This document shows positions 18,939 through 28,812 of a DNA stretch of 64,000 nucleotides, one piece after another. The DNA is from Prochlorococcus marinus. Its GTDB lineage: Bacteria; Cyanobacteriota; Cyanobacteriia; PCC-6307; Cyanobiaceae. Within the stretch, counting starts at the first letter, position 1; each line of letters starts with the position of its first letter. The stretch covers positions 1 to 64,000 of the forward strand of contig NZ_CVSZ01000003.1 in the NCBI RefSeq assembly GCF_001180325.1, in the 5' to 3' direction. Under the pieces are notes generated by a model. That model worked only from the letters and a program-made list of their open reading frames with translations. It was not told the origin of the DNA and made no database searches. A program made the position numbers and the translations under genes.

Positions 18939-19688
18939 ATGAATAATTTAATAGTGAGAGATGTTAAGTATCTAGATGAACAATACAGAATAGGTGAAGG
19001 CATAATTTCGGATGATGCATTTAAGCAACTTGAGAAGCTCTTTATTCCTATTGATCCAAAGCCTGACTACTTTAATCAAAAAAATAATAAACTTTTGCCA
19101 AAATTAGCTAAAAAAAACTATAAAGAATTTTTGGAAAGTTTATTAACAAAAACAAGATTAAGCATTCAACCAAAAATTGATGGCTGTGCTATTGCAATTA
19201 GATATATAGATGGCAATTTTAATAAAGCTATTACAAAAAAAGGATTTGATGTCTCAAGCAAAATTAAACAAATTAAAAATGTCCCCGATTGTATTCCTAT
19301 CAAACGAGATTTTCAAATTAGAGGTGAACTATACGCTACAAACAAAGTTGCCGGCATTTCCCAAAGAATTACAAGAAAATACCTCAATGATAAGAAAGGG
19401 GTTGGAGAAAGTCTCCGCTTTTGCTGTTTCCAAATACTTAATGGAAGACTTAATCAATACGAAACCCTTAACTATCTTAAAAAATGTGGCTTCAGCACCC
19501 CTGACAGTTACTTCACAAATCATACAAGCGAAATCCAAATATATAAAAAAAATTGGTTAGAGAAAAAAATATTTGCAAAATATCCAACTAATGGGATAGT
19601 TATAAAAATAAATAGTAGGAAATTACAGTTACTTAGAGAGAAAAGTTTATCTCAAAATAACGAATGGCAATATGCAATTGAACAATAA
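18939..19688 (+). CDS. Stand-alone NAD-dependent DNA ligase adenylation module (LigA-like)
   Basis: The 249-residue protein has a Ia-like start (YLDEQYRIGEGIISDDAFKQLEKL) and a nucleotidyltransferase core with the nucleophile Lys79 in QPKIDGCAIAIRY, motif III-like IRGELYATN, motif IV-like NGIVIKIN and a final WQYAIEQ resembling motif V. The OB fold, zinc finger, HhH and BRCT domains of LigA are all absent, so it is far shorter than the usual ~670 residues. It may adenylate itself or a partner without sealing nicks normally. Confidence 0.85.
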   Translation: MNNLIVRDVKYLDEQYRIGEGIISDDAFKQLEKLFIPIDPKPDYFNQKNNKLLPKLAKKNYKEFLESLLTKTRLSIQPKIDGCAIAIRYIDGNFNKAITKKGFDVSSKIKQIKNVPDCIPIKRDFQIRGELYATNKVAGISQRITRKYLNDKKGVGESLRFCCFQILNGRLNQYETLNYLKKCGFSTPDSYFTNHTSEIQIYKKNWLEKKIFAKYPTNGIVIKINSRKLQLLREKSLSQNNEWQYAIEQ

Positions 19689-19795
19689 TATTGAATAGTA
19701 CCTTCAATAAGAGCTCACGATACTGACTTCCAGTATTTACAGTAGAAAAGTAATTAATTTAGGTTAAATTCCAAAGCAATTTGCAGGATTATTAA

Positions 19796-20725
19796 ATGAC
19801 TGCCACTATTTCAAGACCAAAAATCTCTAACTGGGAAACATCTAATATTCCAAACCTTACAGGCAAAACAGCGCTAATTACTGGTGCGAATAGTGGTCTT
19901 GGATATTACACTGCAAAGGCCTTAGCAGAAAAAAATGCTCATGTTGTTATAGCTTGTAGATCGCTCGAAAAAGCTAACCAAACTATCAAAAAACTTAAAG
20001 GTCTTAATCCTGAAGGATTATTTACACCATTAGAATTAGATTTGTCAGATTTAAAAAATATTGTAGAAGTTCAGTCCAAAATTTTTGATAATTTTGAAAA
20101 TTTGGATTTACTAATCAATAATGCAGGCATTATGCATCCGCCTAAAACTCTTAGTGCCCAAGGATATGAAATACAATTTGCAGTTAATCATCTAGCTCAC
20201 ATGCTTTTGACTTTAAAGTTACTTCCAATTATTGAAAAAAAAGAAGATTCTAGAATAGTGACGGTGACTTCCGGGGCACAATTTTTTGGCAAAGTTGGTT
20301 GGAAAAATCTGAAAGCCGAGAACTATTACAACAAATGGGAATCTTACTCCAATAGCAAATTGGCAAATGTAATGTTTGCTTTGGAACTAAATGAGAACTT
20401 AAAGCACAAAAATCTACTTTCTTTAGCTGCTCACCCAGGAATTGCAAAAACAAATCTCTTTACTGCTCAAAAACCTAACCCTGGTCCATTAGAAACATTC
20501 TCAATGGAATTGTTTAGTCCTATTTTTCAAACTGCTGAGATGGGTGCTTTACCTCAGCTTTTTGCAGCTACTTCACCAGATGCAAGAGGCGGTGATCATT
20601 ATGGTCCTAGATTTAATTTCAGAGGTCATCCAAAACTATCCCCTACTTCTCCTTTCGCCATGAATAAAAAAGAAAGAAAAAATTTATGGGAAAAAAGCCT
20701 CGAAATACTTAATAACTTCTTATAA
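19796..20725 (+). CDS. Short-chain dehydrogenase/reductase
   Basis: The 309-residue SDR has the NADP-binding motif TGANSGLGYYTAKALA, the NNAG motif (LLINNAGIMHP) and the catalytic YSNSK (Tyr-x3-Lys, about residue 185). It resembles the retinol-dehydrogenase/protochlorophyllide-reductase branch but lacks features that would identify POR. The substrate is unknown. It converges on the 88-residue gene with a 6-base overlap. Confidence 0.88.
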   Translation: MTATISRPKISNWETSNIPNLTGKTALITGANSGLGYYTAKALAEKNAHVVIACRSLEKANQTIKKLKGLNPEGLFTPLELDLSDLKNIVEVQSKIFDNFENLDLLINNAGIMHPPKTLSAQGYEIQFAVNHLAHMLLTLKLLPIIEKKEDSRIVTVTSGAQFFGKVGWKNLKAENYYNKWESYSNSKLANVMFALELNENLKHKNLLSLAAHPGIAKTNLFTAQKPNPGPLETFSMELFSPIFQTAEMGALPQLFAATSPDARGGDHYGPRFNFRGHPKLSPTSPFAMNKKERKNLWEKSLEILNNFL

Positions 20726-20986
20726 ATTTTTCATTTTTACTAACTTTAGAAAATACTTCAAGATATGTAATTCACTCTCTGAGAGTTTCATAAATTCTGT
20801 TAGGGCATCATAATTTTTTTCATCAATTTTTTTTGACAATTGAATAAAACTATCATGGTTTTCATTAACAAAGCGCTCAGCAATCTGAGACGGAGTTAAA
20901 CCCTGTTCAATTAATTCACCTGGAGCATTTTTCTCCCACTTTTCATAAAACCAAGAGAACCAATATTTTGCAGTATTATCTTCCAT
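20720..20986 (-). CDS. Small hypothetical protein, paralogue of the gene at 31,313
   Basis: The 88-residue helical, acidic protein has no known family. The block ALTEFMKLSESELHILKYF aligns with TLDQFLKLTECEMHVFRIL of the 31,313-31,630 protein. Both begin with an aromatic (K/Y)WF(S/K)W(F/L) segment and contain a P-(S/R)-(Q/D)-(I/V)-AE-F block. The pair therefore defines a small family. Confidence 0.65.
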   Translation of the reverse strand: MEDNTAKYWFSWFYEKWEKNAPGELIEQGLTPSQIAERFVNENHDSFIQLSKKIDEKNYDALTEFMKLSESELHILKYFLKLVKMKNL

Positions 20987-21086
20987 TAATTAACTTTTCT
21001 TGGGCGAATACTATAAATACTGAAGAAAAATCTCATGATTGAATTACCCTTTAAACACAATTAATATATATGCAATTATAAATTTA

Positions 21087-22517
21087 ATGATAGATAATCA
21101 TTTAAGTAAAAGAAATATTAATCTTGTAATTGGATTAGGTAAATCTGGATTTTGGGCTGCCAAGTATTTGAAAAGCATCAATAAGAGAGTAATTGTTTGG
21201 GAAAGTAAAGATGGGATAGAATTCTTAGAAAGAAAAACAGCATTAGAAGAGCTTAATATCATAGTCTCTCTAAATAAAAAATTTGTATTTGAAGAAATTC
21301 AACCTTTTTTGAAAGAGATCGAATCTGTTGTTGTAAGTCCATCAATACCTTATGACCATATAACTGTTATTGAATTAAAAAAAAAGGGAATTAAAGTAAT
21401 TGGAGAAATTAATGTTGCATGGGAAATTTTAAAAGACAAAAATTGGATAGGTATTACTGGCACTAATGGCAAGACTACTGTTACTCATCTACTAAGCCAT
21501 ATACTCTGTGATACTGGATTATATGCTCCTTTTGCTGGAAATATTGGTACACCTTTATGTAAGTATGCTCACTCCAAAAAACATGAAAAAATTGATTGGG
21601 TTGTAGCTGAATTAAGCAGTTATCAAATAGAAATATCTCCAGAAGTAAAACCTAATATTGGGATATGGACAACCTTCACAGAAGATCATCTTGAAAGACA
21701 TAAAACACTTGAAAACTATTTCAACATAAAAAAAAGCTTGTTAGAAAAATCTGATTTTAGAATTTATAATTATGACGATAAAAACCTAAGAAATCACTAC
21801 AGTTCACTATCAAGAGGGGTTTGGATAACAACTAGTTTTGATCAATCAAATTTTATGCATTGCGATTATTGGATAGATGAACAAGCGTTCATTGTTGAGA
21901 GAGGGAAGAAATTATTCAAACTTGAACATTTTTCTTTAAAAGGAATGCATAATCTTCAAAATCTTTTATTGGTAATTGCAGCAGCAAGAAAAGTTGGATT
22001 ATCTGGCAAGAAGATTAAAGATTCTTTATCAAATTACAAACAATTACCCCATAGGATGGAAACAATTTATAAAAATAATGATCTGGAAATCATTAATGAT
22101 AGTAAAGCTACAAATTTTGACTCATCTATTGCGGGAATAAGTTCAATTGAAGGTCAAATAATAATAATTGCTGGGGGTAGATTAAAAGGCAATGAATATA
22201 GTGAGTGGATAAAAGTTTTAAAGAAAAAAGTTCAATGTGTTTTCCTTTTTGGAGAAAGCTCAAAAGTCCTAAAAATGGCGCTTATTAATGAAGGATTTAA
22301 AAAAAATATTTTTGAATTTTCAGATCTAAAAGAGCTTATAAATTTTGTTTTCCATTATTTACAAAATAATAGGGTTGGAACATTATTATTCTCACCTTCA
22401 TGCTCTAGTTTTGATCAATTTAAAAATTATGAAGAGCGTGGAGATTATTTCAAGAAACTAATAAGTGAAAAATTATTGGTTAATAAATCCATTTTTTGTT
22501 CAAGTATCATTTCGTAA
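21087..22517 (+). CDS. murD: UDP-N-acetylmuramoyl-L-alanine--D-glutamate ligase
   Basis: Adds D-glutamate to UDP-MurNAc-Ala in peptidoglycan synthesis. The P-loop [15 protein letters not shown], the EDHLERH segment and the [16 protein letters not shown]-terminal motif mark a complete Mur ligase. I chose the ATG at 21087 (476 residues) because the N-terminal Rossmann motif [12 protein letters not shown] begins 12 residues later. An in-frame TTG at 21039 would add a non-conserved extension. Confidence 0.95.
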   Translation: MIDNHLSKRNINLVIGLGKSGFWAAKYLKSINKRVIVWESKDGIEFLERKTALEELNIIVSLNKKFVFEEIQPFLKEIESVVVSPSIPYDHITVIELKKKGIKVIGEINVAWEILKDKNWIGITGTNGKTTVTHLLSHILCDTGLYAPFAGNIGTPLCKYAHSKKHEKIDWVVAELSSYQIEISPEVKPNIGIWTTFTEDHLERHKTLENYFNIKKSLLEKSDFRIYNYDDKNLRNHYSSLSRGVWITTSFDQSNFMHCDYWIDEQAFIVERGKKLFKLEHFSLKGMHNLQNLLLVIAAARKVGLSGKKIKDSLSNYKQLPHRMETIYKNNDLEIINDSKATNFDSSIAGISSIEGQIIIIAGGRLKGNEYSEWIKVLKKKVQCVFLFGESSKVLKMALINEGFKKNIFEFSDLKELINFVFHYLQNNRVGTLLFSPSCSSFDQFKNYEERGDYFKKLISEKLLVNKSIFCSSIIS

Positions 22518-22603
22518 TTTTCAGGTCGGTCATCACAACCGTTTACCCTCTAGCAAATATTCACTTAATTAGTTAGATTTTGTCTATAAATAAACCACTA
22601 GCA

Positions 22604-22918
22604 ATGAGTGAATCTAACAATTTACCTCAAGCAATAAGTCATAAAAAATTAAGTTACTTGATGCTTAAGGCACAAAAGGATTCTCATTTTTCTGATGAAT
22701 TAGCAGAAATAGAAAGCCCTGAAAAAAGAGAATTTGAAGAGTTAATCAACAATTGGGAAGCTTCAACTAAGAAGGTAGTTAACGAGTTATCAAAAAGAAA
22801 AGAGAATTTACTAAAAGATAAATCACCAAATTCTTTAATTGCACTTGGTGCTATGGAAGTTCACCTTAACATGGCTTTGCAGGCCTTAAATGCATTTAAT
22901 AAAGGAGTTGATGGTTAA
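22604..22918 (+). CDS. Conserved hypothetical protein, helical, 104 residues
   Basis: The ATG at 22604 gives 104 residues; a TTG at 22580 would add eight more. The protein is charged and almost entirely helical (RKENLLKDKSPNSLIALGAMEVHLNMALQALNAF). No membrane segment or known domain is seen. It converges on the pirin gene. Confidence 0.7.
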   Translation: MSESNNLPQAISHKKLSYLMLKAQKDSHFSDELAEIESPEKREFEELINNWEASTKKVVNELSKRKENLLKDKSPNSLIALGAMEVHLNMALQALNAFNKGVDG

Positions 22919-22931
22919 AATAACAGATAAA

Positions 22932-23663
22932 TTATAAGGAAGGCATCGAAAATAAGAGAAAATCTAAGTTTTTTTCAGTATCTATAGAAACATCATCATA
23001 ATAATTAACTTCAAAACCCAACCCATCTCCAGATTCGAGAAATATATTTGAATTAGAGTCTTTACTTTTTAATAAAAGACTACCTTCTATTATCTGTATC
23101 CAATTATATTTATCGATTTTTAATGGCAATTTTTTTTCTTTAATTGGCTTATATTTACAACGCCATAAAGAGATACTTTGATTTAGAAAAAGCTTATTAT
23201 TTTTACCGTCTTTGTAATTAAAAATAAGATTGTCCCACAACTTTTCATTTAATGAAATTTGATCATATCGAGGTTTGATATTTTCTTTTTGAGGGTATAT
23301 CCAAATCTGGAACAACTTACAGTTCTCATTTTCTTCATTCTTCTCGCTATGAGAGATCCCAGTACCTGCAGACATAACTTGTACTTCATCTTTGTGAATT
23401 TTTCCAAGATTGTTTAAAGAGTCTCTATGAGTTATTGCTCCTTTTGTTACGACAGTAATTATTTCCATATTTGCATGAGAATGTGTATTAAATCCTGCAT
23501 TAGGAGAAATAATATCTTCGTTTATAACTCTAATTTTCCCAAAATTATCCCATTTTGGATCTCTATGCTCTGCGAAAGAAAATGAATGCATCGAATTTAG
23601 CCATTCTCTAGTCGATCTAAATCTTTCGTGCGATTTCCTTATTTTAATTATTTTCAAAGACAT
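22932..23663 (-). CDS. Pirin-family bicupin protein
   Basis: The 243-residue protein shows the pirin N-terminal cupin with metal ligands in FNTHSHANMEIITVVTKG and the HRDSLNNLGKIHKDEVQVMSAGTGISHSE signature. Pirins bind iron and some have quercetin dioxygenase activity; the physiological role in cyanobacteria is unknown. The length is typical. Confidence 0.92.
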   Translation of the reverse strand: MSLKIIKIRKSHERFRSTREWLNSMHSFSFAEHRDPKWDNFGKIRVINEDIISPNAGFNTHSHANMEIITVVTKGAITHRDSLNNLGKIHKDEVQVMSAGTGISHSEKNEENENCKLFQIWIYPQKENIKPRYDQISLNEKLWDNLIFNYKDGKNNKLFLNQSISLWRCKYKPIKEKKLPLKIDKYNWIQIIEGSLLLKSKDSNSNIFLESGDGLGFEVNYYDDVSIDTEKNLDFLLFSMPSL

Positions 23664-23749
23664 AAATACTAAGAAATAAATATGGTGTATTTGGGTAAAT
23701 TAGATATTTTTGAAAATTATTATTTATAAATAAGTGGGTTTACTTTTAT

Positions 23750-23878
23750 TTATTTGTTGATTTTACTTTGTGCTTTATTTGCTTTATTTATTATTTTTTT
23801 TGCTTCTTCTCTTGTAGAACATTTTTCTGCCTCAACATTCAAGTTTTTTAGTTTATTTAATTGCTTTGAAATTTTCAT
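23750..23878 (-). CDS. Small basic helical protein, 42 residues
   Basis: An ATG opens a 42-residue Lys-rich helical protein with one Cys (MKISKQLNKLKNLNVEAEKC, then REEAKKIINKANKAQ). No homologue is recognised. Coding status rests on open frame and composition only. Confidence 0.45.
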   Translation of the reverse strand: MKISKQLNKLKNLNVEAEKCSTREEAKKIINKANKAQSKINK

Positions 23879-23960
23879 ATTAGGTTAACTTAACAAATAG
23901 AAATTAACACATATTTAATGTAATAGCTAAAAATACTGGTTTGCATTTGAGCCTTAAAAC

Positions 23961-24497
23961 CTAAAAATAAGATTGGAGGATGGAATAATCAGAACAATAT
24001 AGAGGGTGTATTGGATTATCTTTGATTGTTTTCTTAATTAAAAGCGGTCCAAGAGGATTATCAAAATTATTTTTCCTTATTGAGTTATATTGCATTATTT
24101 TTTTTGATATTCTTTTATTTCTATTTAAAAATTTACCTTTGTTACCCCAACCTAACCATAAATCACAATTTTTACTTTCAGACCAGTGTTTTAAGTTTTT
24201 ATAAATATGATTATTGTTTAGATAGCCCACAGGGTTTTTATGTTTAAAAAGTTTTTCTGGTTTGCTTGAAATAAGAGCAAATAGATTGATTAATTTTACT
24301 TTGCCGTAATTATTGTTTTTCGAAATTTTGATTATCTTTTTTGTTGTGTTGTCCAAGAAAACTTCATCCGATAATGAGGGATTTAAACCAATAAAAATAA
24401 TTTCCTTTTCAGATTTAGAAATCTTATAACTTAAACTCCATCTATATAGTTTGTTAGCACTTATTAAACAATTTCTTTCTAGAAATAAATTATTCAA
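23961..24497 (-). CDS. DUF1643-domain protein
   Basis: The 178-residue protein carries the family motifs RWSLSYKI...IIFIGLNPSLSDE and VKLINLFALISSKPEKL, with CDLWLGWGNKG in the middle. DUF1643 proteins often lie near DNA-metabolism genes but have no assigned activity. It overlaps the upstream DUF2214 gene by 4 bases (ATGA type), so the two are co-translated. Confidence 0.85.
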   Translation of the reverse strand: MNNLFLERNCLISANKLYRWSLSYKISKSEKEIIFIGLNPSLSDEVFLDNTTKKIIKISKNNNYGKVKLINLFALISSKPEKLFKHKNPVGYLNNNHIYKNLKHWSESKNCDLWLGWGNKGKFLNRNKRISKKIMQYNSIRKNNFDNPLGPLLIKKTIKDNPIHPLYCSDYSILQSYF

Positions 24498-24979
24498 CCT
24501 AAACCTACACCTCTAGCCATAAGAGTGGCAAACAAAGGTATTGTTGCAAAGCCCACTAATTCAGTAGTAATGATTAGTCTGAACCTCTTGACTAGATTCT
24601 CAGATATTTCAGGTAATTTATTCTTACTTAATGGAATGGCCCATAAGATATAGGTTGTTGTTGGGTATAAAGAAAGTAATCCCACAAGAATATAAAGAGA
24701 AACCTTTATCCAAAACACAGGATTACCTGTATAAAAATCCCCTCCTTGACCAAAATACTTAACACGCAAAATCCCAGTAACTAATATCGCAACTCCTGCT
24801 AAACCATAAACCACATCTGCAATTATCATTGAGATCGTCTCATTTCTATTAAGACCTACTTTGAGAGTCAATCTTTCAAACAAAAGAGAACCGAAACACA
24901 ATATTATTCCTAAATAATGAACATATGCTACTAATGCACTTTTAGCAATTTCACCTGTCAATAAAGTTCCTAATAACAT
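24494..24979 (-). CDS. DUF2214-family membrane protein
   Basis: The 161-residue protein has four membrane helices and the family pattern AYVHYLGIILCFGSLLFERLTLK and GLAGVAILVTGILRVKYFGQG, ending WAIPLSKNKLPE. The histidine in the first helix and the acidic residue in FERL recall quinone- or heme-associated small membrane proteins. Function unknown. It heads a two-gene unit with DUF1643. Confidence 0.82.
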   Translation of the reverse strand: MLLGTLLTGEIAKSALVAYVHYLGIILCFGSLLFERLTLKVGLNRNETISMIIADVVYGLAGVAILVTGILRVKYFGQGGDFYTGNPVFWIKVSLYILVGLLSLYPTTTYILWAIPLSKNKLPEISENLVKRFRLIITTELVGFATIPLFATLMARGVGLG

Positions 24980-25067
24980 TTTCTAGTCAAAATTTATACA
25001 ATACTAACCACCAAATAAAGAATTTGTTTAGAAAATAAATTAAACAATAAAAAGCCAGGTATTGAAT

Positions 25068-25817
25068 TTAGGACTCTAAAAACCTTTTTTGACCATCTTC
25101 AAAGAAATCCTTTTTATTCCATACTTCGATTACATCTGGGAAATGTTTTTCCATACAATTATCACAAACCCCATGACTGAATCTAATATCACTAATTTTC
25201 GAAAGATATTTTTCTAAATGCATCCAATCTCCCTCCTTATTTTTCACTTCTCTGCAATATGAACATACAGATAAAATCCCTTCCTGTTTATGCAAATTAG
25301 ATAAAGCATCTAGCAAGTTTAATGACTTTTTTCTAAGCTCTAAAAATGAAACTATTTGCTTGGATAATAATTCCATAATATTAAATTGTTGTGTAGTTAG
25401 ATTTCCTGGCTTTCTGTCTATTACACACAGAGTTCCAAGCTTATTACCATCACTATTTCTAAGGGGAAAACCTGCATAAAAACGAATCTTTGGATCTCCA
25501 GTTACCAATGGATTATTTATAAATCTTTCATCTTGGAAAGCATCATGAATAATTAATGGACTATTTTCTTTTATTGCATGTGTACAAAAAGACCAATCTC
25601 TTCTAGTTTCTGATATTTGAAGTCCTATTTTGGATTTAAACCATTGTTTATCTTTGTCTACCAAAGTCATCAAAGAAATAGGCACATTACAGGTTGTAGC
25701 AGCAATTTTTGTAATATCGTCATAACATGATTCTGGCTTGGTTCCCAAAATCCTATATTCTGCTAAAGCTTTTAATCTTCTTTCCTCTTCTTCTTTTTTT
25801 GATACAAGATTCTGCAT
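25068..25817 (-). CDS. GAF-domain protein with C-terminal four-cysteine module
   Basis: The 249-residue protein has a GAF domain (about 15-165; NVPISLMTLVDKDKQWFKSK, FCTHAIKE, FYAGFPLRNSDGNKLGTLCVID). A C-terminal CSYCREVKNKEGDW...HGVCDNCMEKH module follows, with two CxxC pairs that could bind a metal or sense redox state. No chromophore Cys of the cyanobacteriochrome type is visible. It is probably a small sensory or regulatory protein. Confidence 0.85.
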   Translation of the reverse strand: MQNLVSKKEEEERRLKALAEYRILGTKPESCYDDITKIAATTCNVPISLMTLVDKDKQWFKSKIGLQISETRRDWSFCTHAIKENSPLIIHDAFQDERFINNPLVTGDPKIRFYAGFPLRNSDGNKLGTLCVIDRKPGNLTTQQFNIMELLSKQIVSFLELRKKSLNLLDALSNLHKQEGILSVCSYCREVKNKEGDWMHLEKYLSKISDIRFSHGVCDNCMEKHFPDVIEVWNKKDFFEDGQKRFLES

Positions 25818-25936
25818 TAATCTTCACCAATAATTAAAACTTTAAAATTAAAGTTTCTCCAAAAAACTTTTTCCGTCTAATACTTAATAAAAAAAAGATA
25901 AACTTATTGAATTGTTACTTACTGATTTATTACTTA

Positions 25937-27181
25937 TTAATTTATTATTGATTGATTTAACTTTGAGACTGCCATCCCAGCGATCCATCCACTTGTCCAA
26001 CAATGTTGAAAATTAAATCCACCAGTGATCCCATCAACATCCAAAACTTCTCCAGAAAAAAATAAACCTGGACAAATTAAGCTCTCCATACTTTTAAAAT
26101 TAACCTCATTAATTTTTACGCCTCCGGAAGTAACAAATTCCTCTCCAAATGGACCTTTGCCCGAAATTATATATTTATCCCTCATTAGAGTATTTATCAT
26201 TTTCTCTCTTTCATCCGCCAGTAAATCAGCCCACTTTTTCTCTTTATCAATACCTATTTTCTTTAATAAAAAAATCCATAATCTTTTTGTTAATAGTGGA
26301 ACAGGTCTACTATTAATAAGATTCACCTTGCCTTTATTTAATCTTAAATAATTAATTTTTTCTTTTAACTCCTCATAACTTAAAGAAGACCATTTAATGA
26401 TTAAATTAAATTTATATTTTTGGCTATAAAGTTCCCTTGCTGCAATTGATGAAAGTTTTAGTACTGCTGGCCCACTAAACCCCCAATGCGTTATTAGTAA
26501 ATCGCCTCTATTTTGAAAATTCTTATTGTTTAAATTAATTTCTATATCTATGCCCCTTATCGATACCCCACTACATTCATCCAAATTTGGTTCCTTTGTA
26601 GAAAAAGTAAAAAGCGATGGTACAGGTTTAACAATGGTGTGTCCAAGATTTTGAGCTAATTTATATCCGCTTGGATTGCCTCCAGTTGAAAGAATAATAT
26701 TTTTTGCAGTTACCTTTGCTTTTTTAAGACTAAAAATATTGAATATATTATCTGGAGTTTTTGAAATTTCTTTTACAAAAAATTTTGTTAGTATCTCTAC
26801 GTTTTTTGATAAGGCACTTTTTCTCAAACAATCAATAACATCTGAAGAAGAATTAGAAACTGGGAATACTCTTAGATCTTCCTCAATTTTTAATTTTAAC
26901 CCTTTTTTCTCAAACCAATCGTATACATCTCCAGCAGCAAAACGATTAAATGATTCCAAGAGCTGAATTCCACCTCTGGGGTAATTCTCAATTAGTTCAT
27001 TCGGTATCCATGTCGCATTAGTGACGTTACATCTTCCCCCTCCACTAATCCTTACTTTCTCCATAAGTTTTGAAGTTCCTTCAAGAATTATTATTCTTTT
27101 TAATCCATTTTCAGCAGCAGTTATTGCTGTCATAAAACCGGCTGCACCGCCTCCAACAACTGCTAAATCGAAAGGTTCCAA
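25937..27181 (-). CDS. NAD(P)/FAD-dependent oxidoreductase, HI0933/BaiN family
   Basis: The 414-residue flavoprotein has an N-terminal FAD dinucleotide motif (VVGGGAAGFMTAITAAENG), SGGGRCNVTN, and the C-terminal family block SGEVLDVDGITGGFNFQHCWTSGWIAG. The substrate is unknown for most of the family. Length and all fold motifs are complete. Confidence 0.9.
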   Translation of the reverse strand: MEPFDLAVVGGGAAGFMTAITAAENGLKRIIILEGTSKLMEKVRISGGGRCNVTNATWIPNELIENYPRGGIQLLESFNRFAAGDVYDWFEKKGLKLKIEEDLRVFPVSNSSSDVIDCLRKSALSKNVEILTKFFVKEISKTPDNIFNIFSLKKAKVTAKNIILSTGGNPSGYKLAQNLGHTIVKPVPSLFTFSTKEPNLDECSGVSIRGIDIEINLNNKNFQNRGDLLITHWGFSGPAVLKLSSIAARELYSQKYKFNLIIKWSSLSYEELKEKINYLRLNKGKVNLINSRPVPLLTKRLWIFLLKKIGIDKEKKWADLLADEREKMINTLMRDKYIISGKGPFGEEFVTSGGVKINEVNFKSMESLICPGLFFSGEVLDVDGITGGFNFQHCWTSGWIAGMAVSKLNQSIIN

Positions 27182-27414
27182 AAACTTATTATTTAATATG
27201 CTTCAATCTGATAATAGCAAGTAGTTATAAAGAAAAATTAGTCCAAAAATCATAAGAAAATAAATATAAAACTTTAAAACTACATAATAAGTAGCTACGA
27301 TCCGCTAATTTTTAAATTTCTAGAAAAATCAACACAGTCGTTATTTTTATGCTTTAAGTTAATTAAATGAGGCTTATATTTTCTTACGTTAAATATTCTG
27401 AGGCCAGTTTCCCT

Positions 27415-27603
27415 ATGACTGGTCAATATACTGCTCTTCTTTTAATAACTTCTGTTATTTGGGTTCTACTTTGGTTTGGATATAGACAAAATAAGATAAA
27501 TGATGAGATCAAGAAAAAAGAAAAAGAAGAAAGAATTAATGCGAAAGTTCAAAGAAGAAAGAAGTTAGAGAGTTTGTACCCTACTAATAAAAAAACTGTT
27601 TAA
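27415..27603 (+). CDS. Small membrane-anchored coiled-coil protein
   Basis: One N-terminal membrane helix (YTALLLITSVIWVLLWFGY) is followed by a highly charged helix of about 35 residues (KINDEIKKKEKEERINAKVQ). I chose the ATG at 27415, which puts the helix directly at the N-terminus (62 residues); an upstream ATG at 27367 gives 78. A protein of similar design is encoded at 31,838. Confidence 0.6.
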   Translation: MTGQYTALLLITSVIWVLLWFGYRQNKINDEIKKKEKEERINAKVQRRKKLESLYPTNKKTV

Positions 27604-27623
27604 AATAAATTATTTTAGAAAAT

Positions 27624-27722
27624 ATGAAAAAAAATAATTTCAAATCACTAATTCAGTACTTACCGGGGATTTTGATACTTATTTATGTATTCTTTTTAGC
27701 ATTTACTCAATTTATAAAATAA
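27624..27722 (+). CDS. Single-helix microprotein, 32 residues
   Basis: The short frame begins MKKNNFKSLIQYLPG and continues as a hydrophobic helix. It sits between the coiled-coil protein gene and the transporter gene on the same strand, within a few tens of bases of each. No family is recognised. Confidence 0.45.
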   Translation: MKKNNFKSLIQYLPGILILIYVFFLAFTQFIK

Positions 27723-27743
27723 AATTTTTAAAAATTATTCGTT

Positions 27744-28616
27744 TTGATTGGAATCCTTTCTGCTTTTGGAGCTGCTACATCTTGGACATATGCGTGTTTT
27801 ATTTGGCGGTCGCAAACTCAAAAATATAAATCAATAGATATTAATTTAATAAAAAATATAATAGCTTTTTTAATTTTTATACCTGCTTTTATCAATTTAA
27901 GTTTTACAACTGAATTAAAAAACATATTTATCCTTCTAATTAGTGGAATAATAGGTATTGGTTTAGGTGATACATTCTATTTAAAGTCACTACAAACAAT
28001 TGGCACAAGAAAAACTTTATCTATAGAAACTCTTTCTCCGTTAATGGCAGCTTTATCAGGGGAATTTTTTATTAATGAAAATTTAACAACTAAATCATGG
28101 GTTGGAATAATTATAGTAACGATTTCGCTATTCATAATTCTCAAAAAAGGTAACGATTTTAAAGAGGAAAACTCCTCTTTCTCAGAAAAAAATTACTTTA
28201 AGATTTTTGCTTTTCCTTTTTTATCAGTTTTATGTGCTGTTCTTGGGGGTCTTTTATCAAGGATAGTTTTCCTTAAAAGCAATTTATCTCCTTTCCTTAC
28301 AACTGAAATAAGATTATTAGGTGCAATAATTTTTTTGATTAGTCTAAAAGGATTTAAGATTAATTTTTTCTTAAAAAACATAGACAAAAAACAACAAAAA
28401 AGATTTTTTATTTCAATACTTCTTGGAACAAATATAGGAATATTTCTACAACAAGTTGTGTTTAAAACCCTTCCCATAGGAGTAGGATGGGCTTTATTAA
28501 GCATATCTCCAGTGATTTCCTTATTTTTTGCTAAGACTGAGGAAAGAGAAATTACAAAAAAAATAATATTTTTTACTTGTTTTTTATTTTTTGGCTTGAC
28601 ATTAATAATTCTTTAA
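27744..28616 (+). CDS. DMT-superfamily (EamA-type) transporter
   Basis: The 290-residue protein starts at TTG and has ten predicted helices in two EamA repeats. The first repeat ends GDTFYLKSLQTIGTRKTLSIETLSPLMAAL and the second LPIGVGWALLSISPVISLFFA. Substrates of this family range from amino acids to nucleotide sugars, and none can be chosen here. Confidence 0.87.
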   Translation: MIGILSAFGAATSWTYACFIWRSQTQKYKSIDINLIKNIIAFLIFIPAFINLSFTTELKNIFILLISGIIGIGLGDTFYLKSLQTIGTRKTLSIETLSPLMAALSGEFFINENLTTKSWVGIIIVTISLFIILKKGNDFKEENSSFSEKNYFKIFAFPFLSVLCAVLGGLLSRIVFLKSNLSPFLTTEIRLLGAIIFLISLKGFKINFFLKNIDKKQQKRFFISILLGTNIGIFLQQVVFKTLPIGVGWALLSISPVISLFFAKTEEREITKKIIFFTCFLFFGLTLIIL

Positions 28617-28693
28617 TCTCTGAGTTAATGTAAAAAATACTCATGTTAATAAAAATCAAATTAAATAAAATTACCCTATAAACACTCAAAACA

Positions 28694-28810
28694 ATGAAAA
28701 CATTAAAGAAAAAAAGACTTGGAACATTGGAAGTTTATGTTATTTTTTTAAGCTGCATTTTTGCAGGCTTTATAGGTTATAAATCTATATTAAATGTTTT
28801 ATTTACTTAG
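28694..28810 (+). CDS. Single-helix microprotein, 38 residues
   Basis: A basic start (MKTLKKKRLGTLEVY) is followed by one membrane helix (VIFLSCIFAGFIGY). It converges on the 44-residue D-rich protein gene with two bases between the stops. Family unknown. Confidence 0.5.
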   Translation: MKTLKKKRLGTLEVYVIFLSCIFAGFIGYKSILNVLFT

Positions 28811-28812
28811 AA

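Noticed and set aside
19796..20725. Light-dependent protochlorophyllide reductase
   Set aside because: SDR motifs fit, but POR-specific features are not evident, so only the broad family is called.
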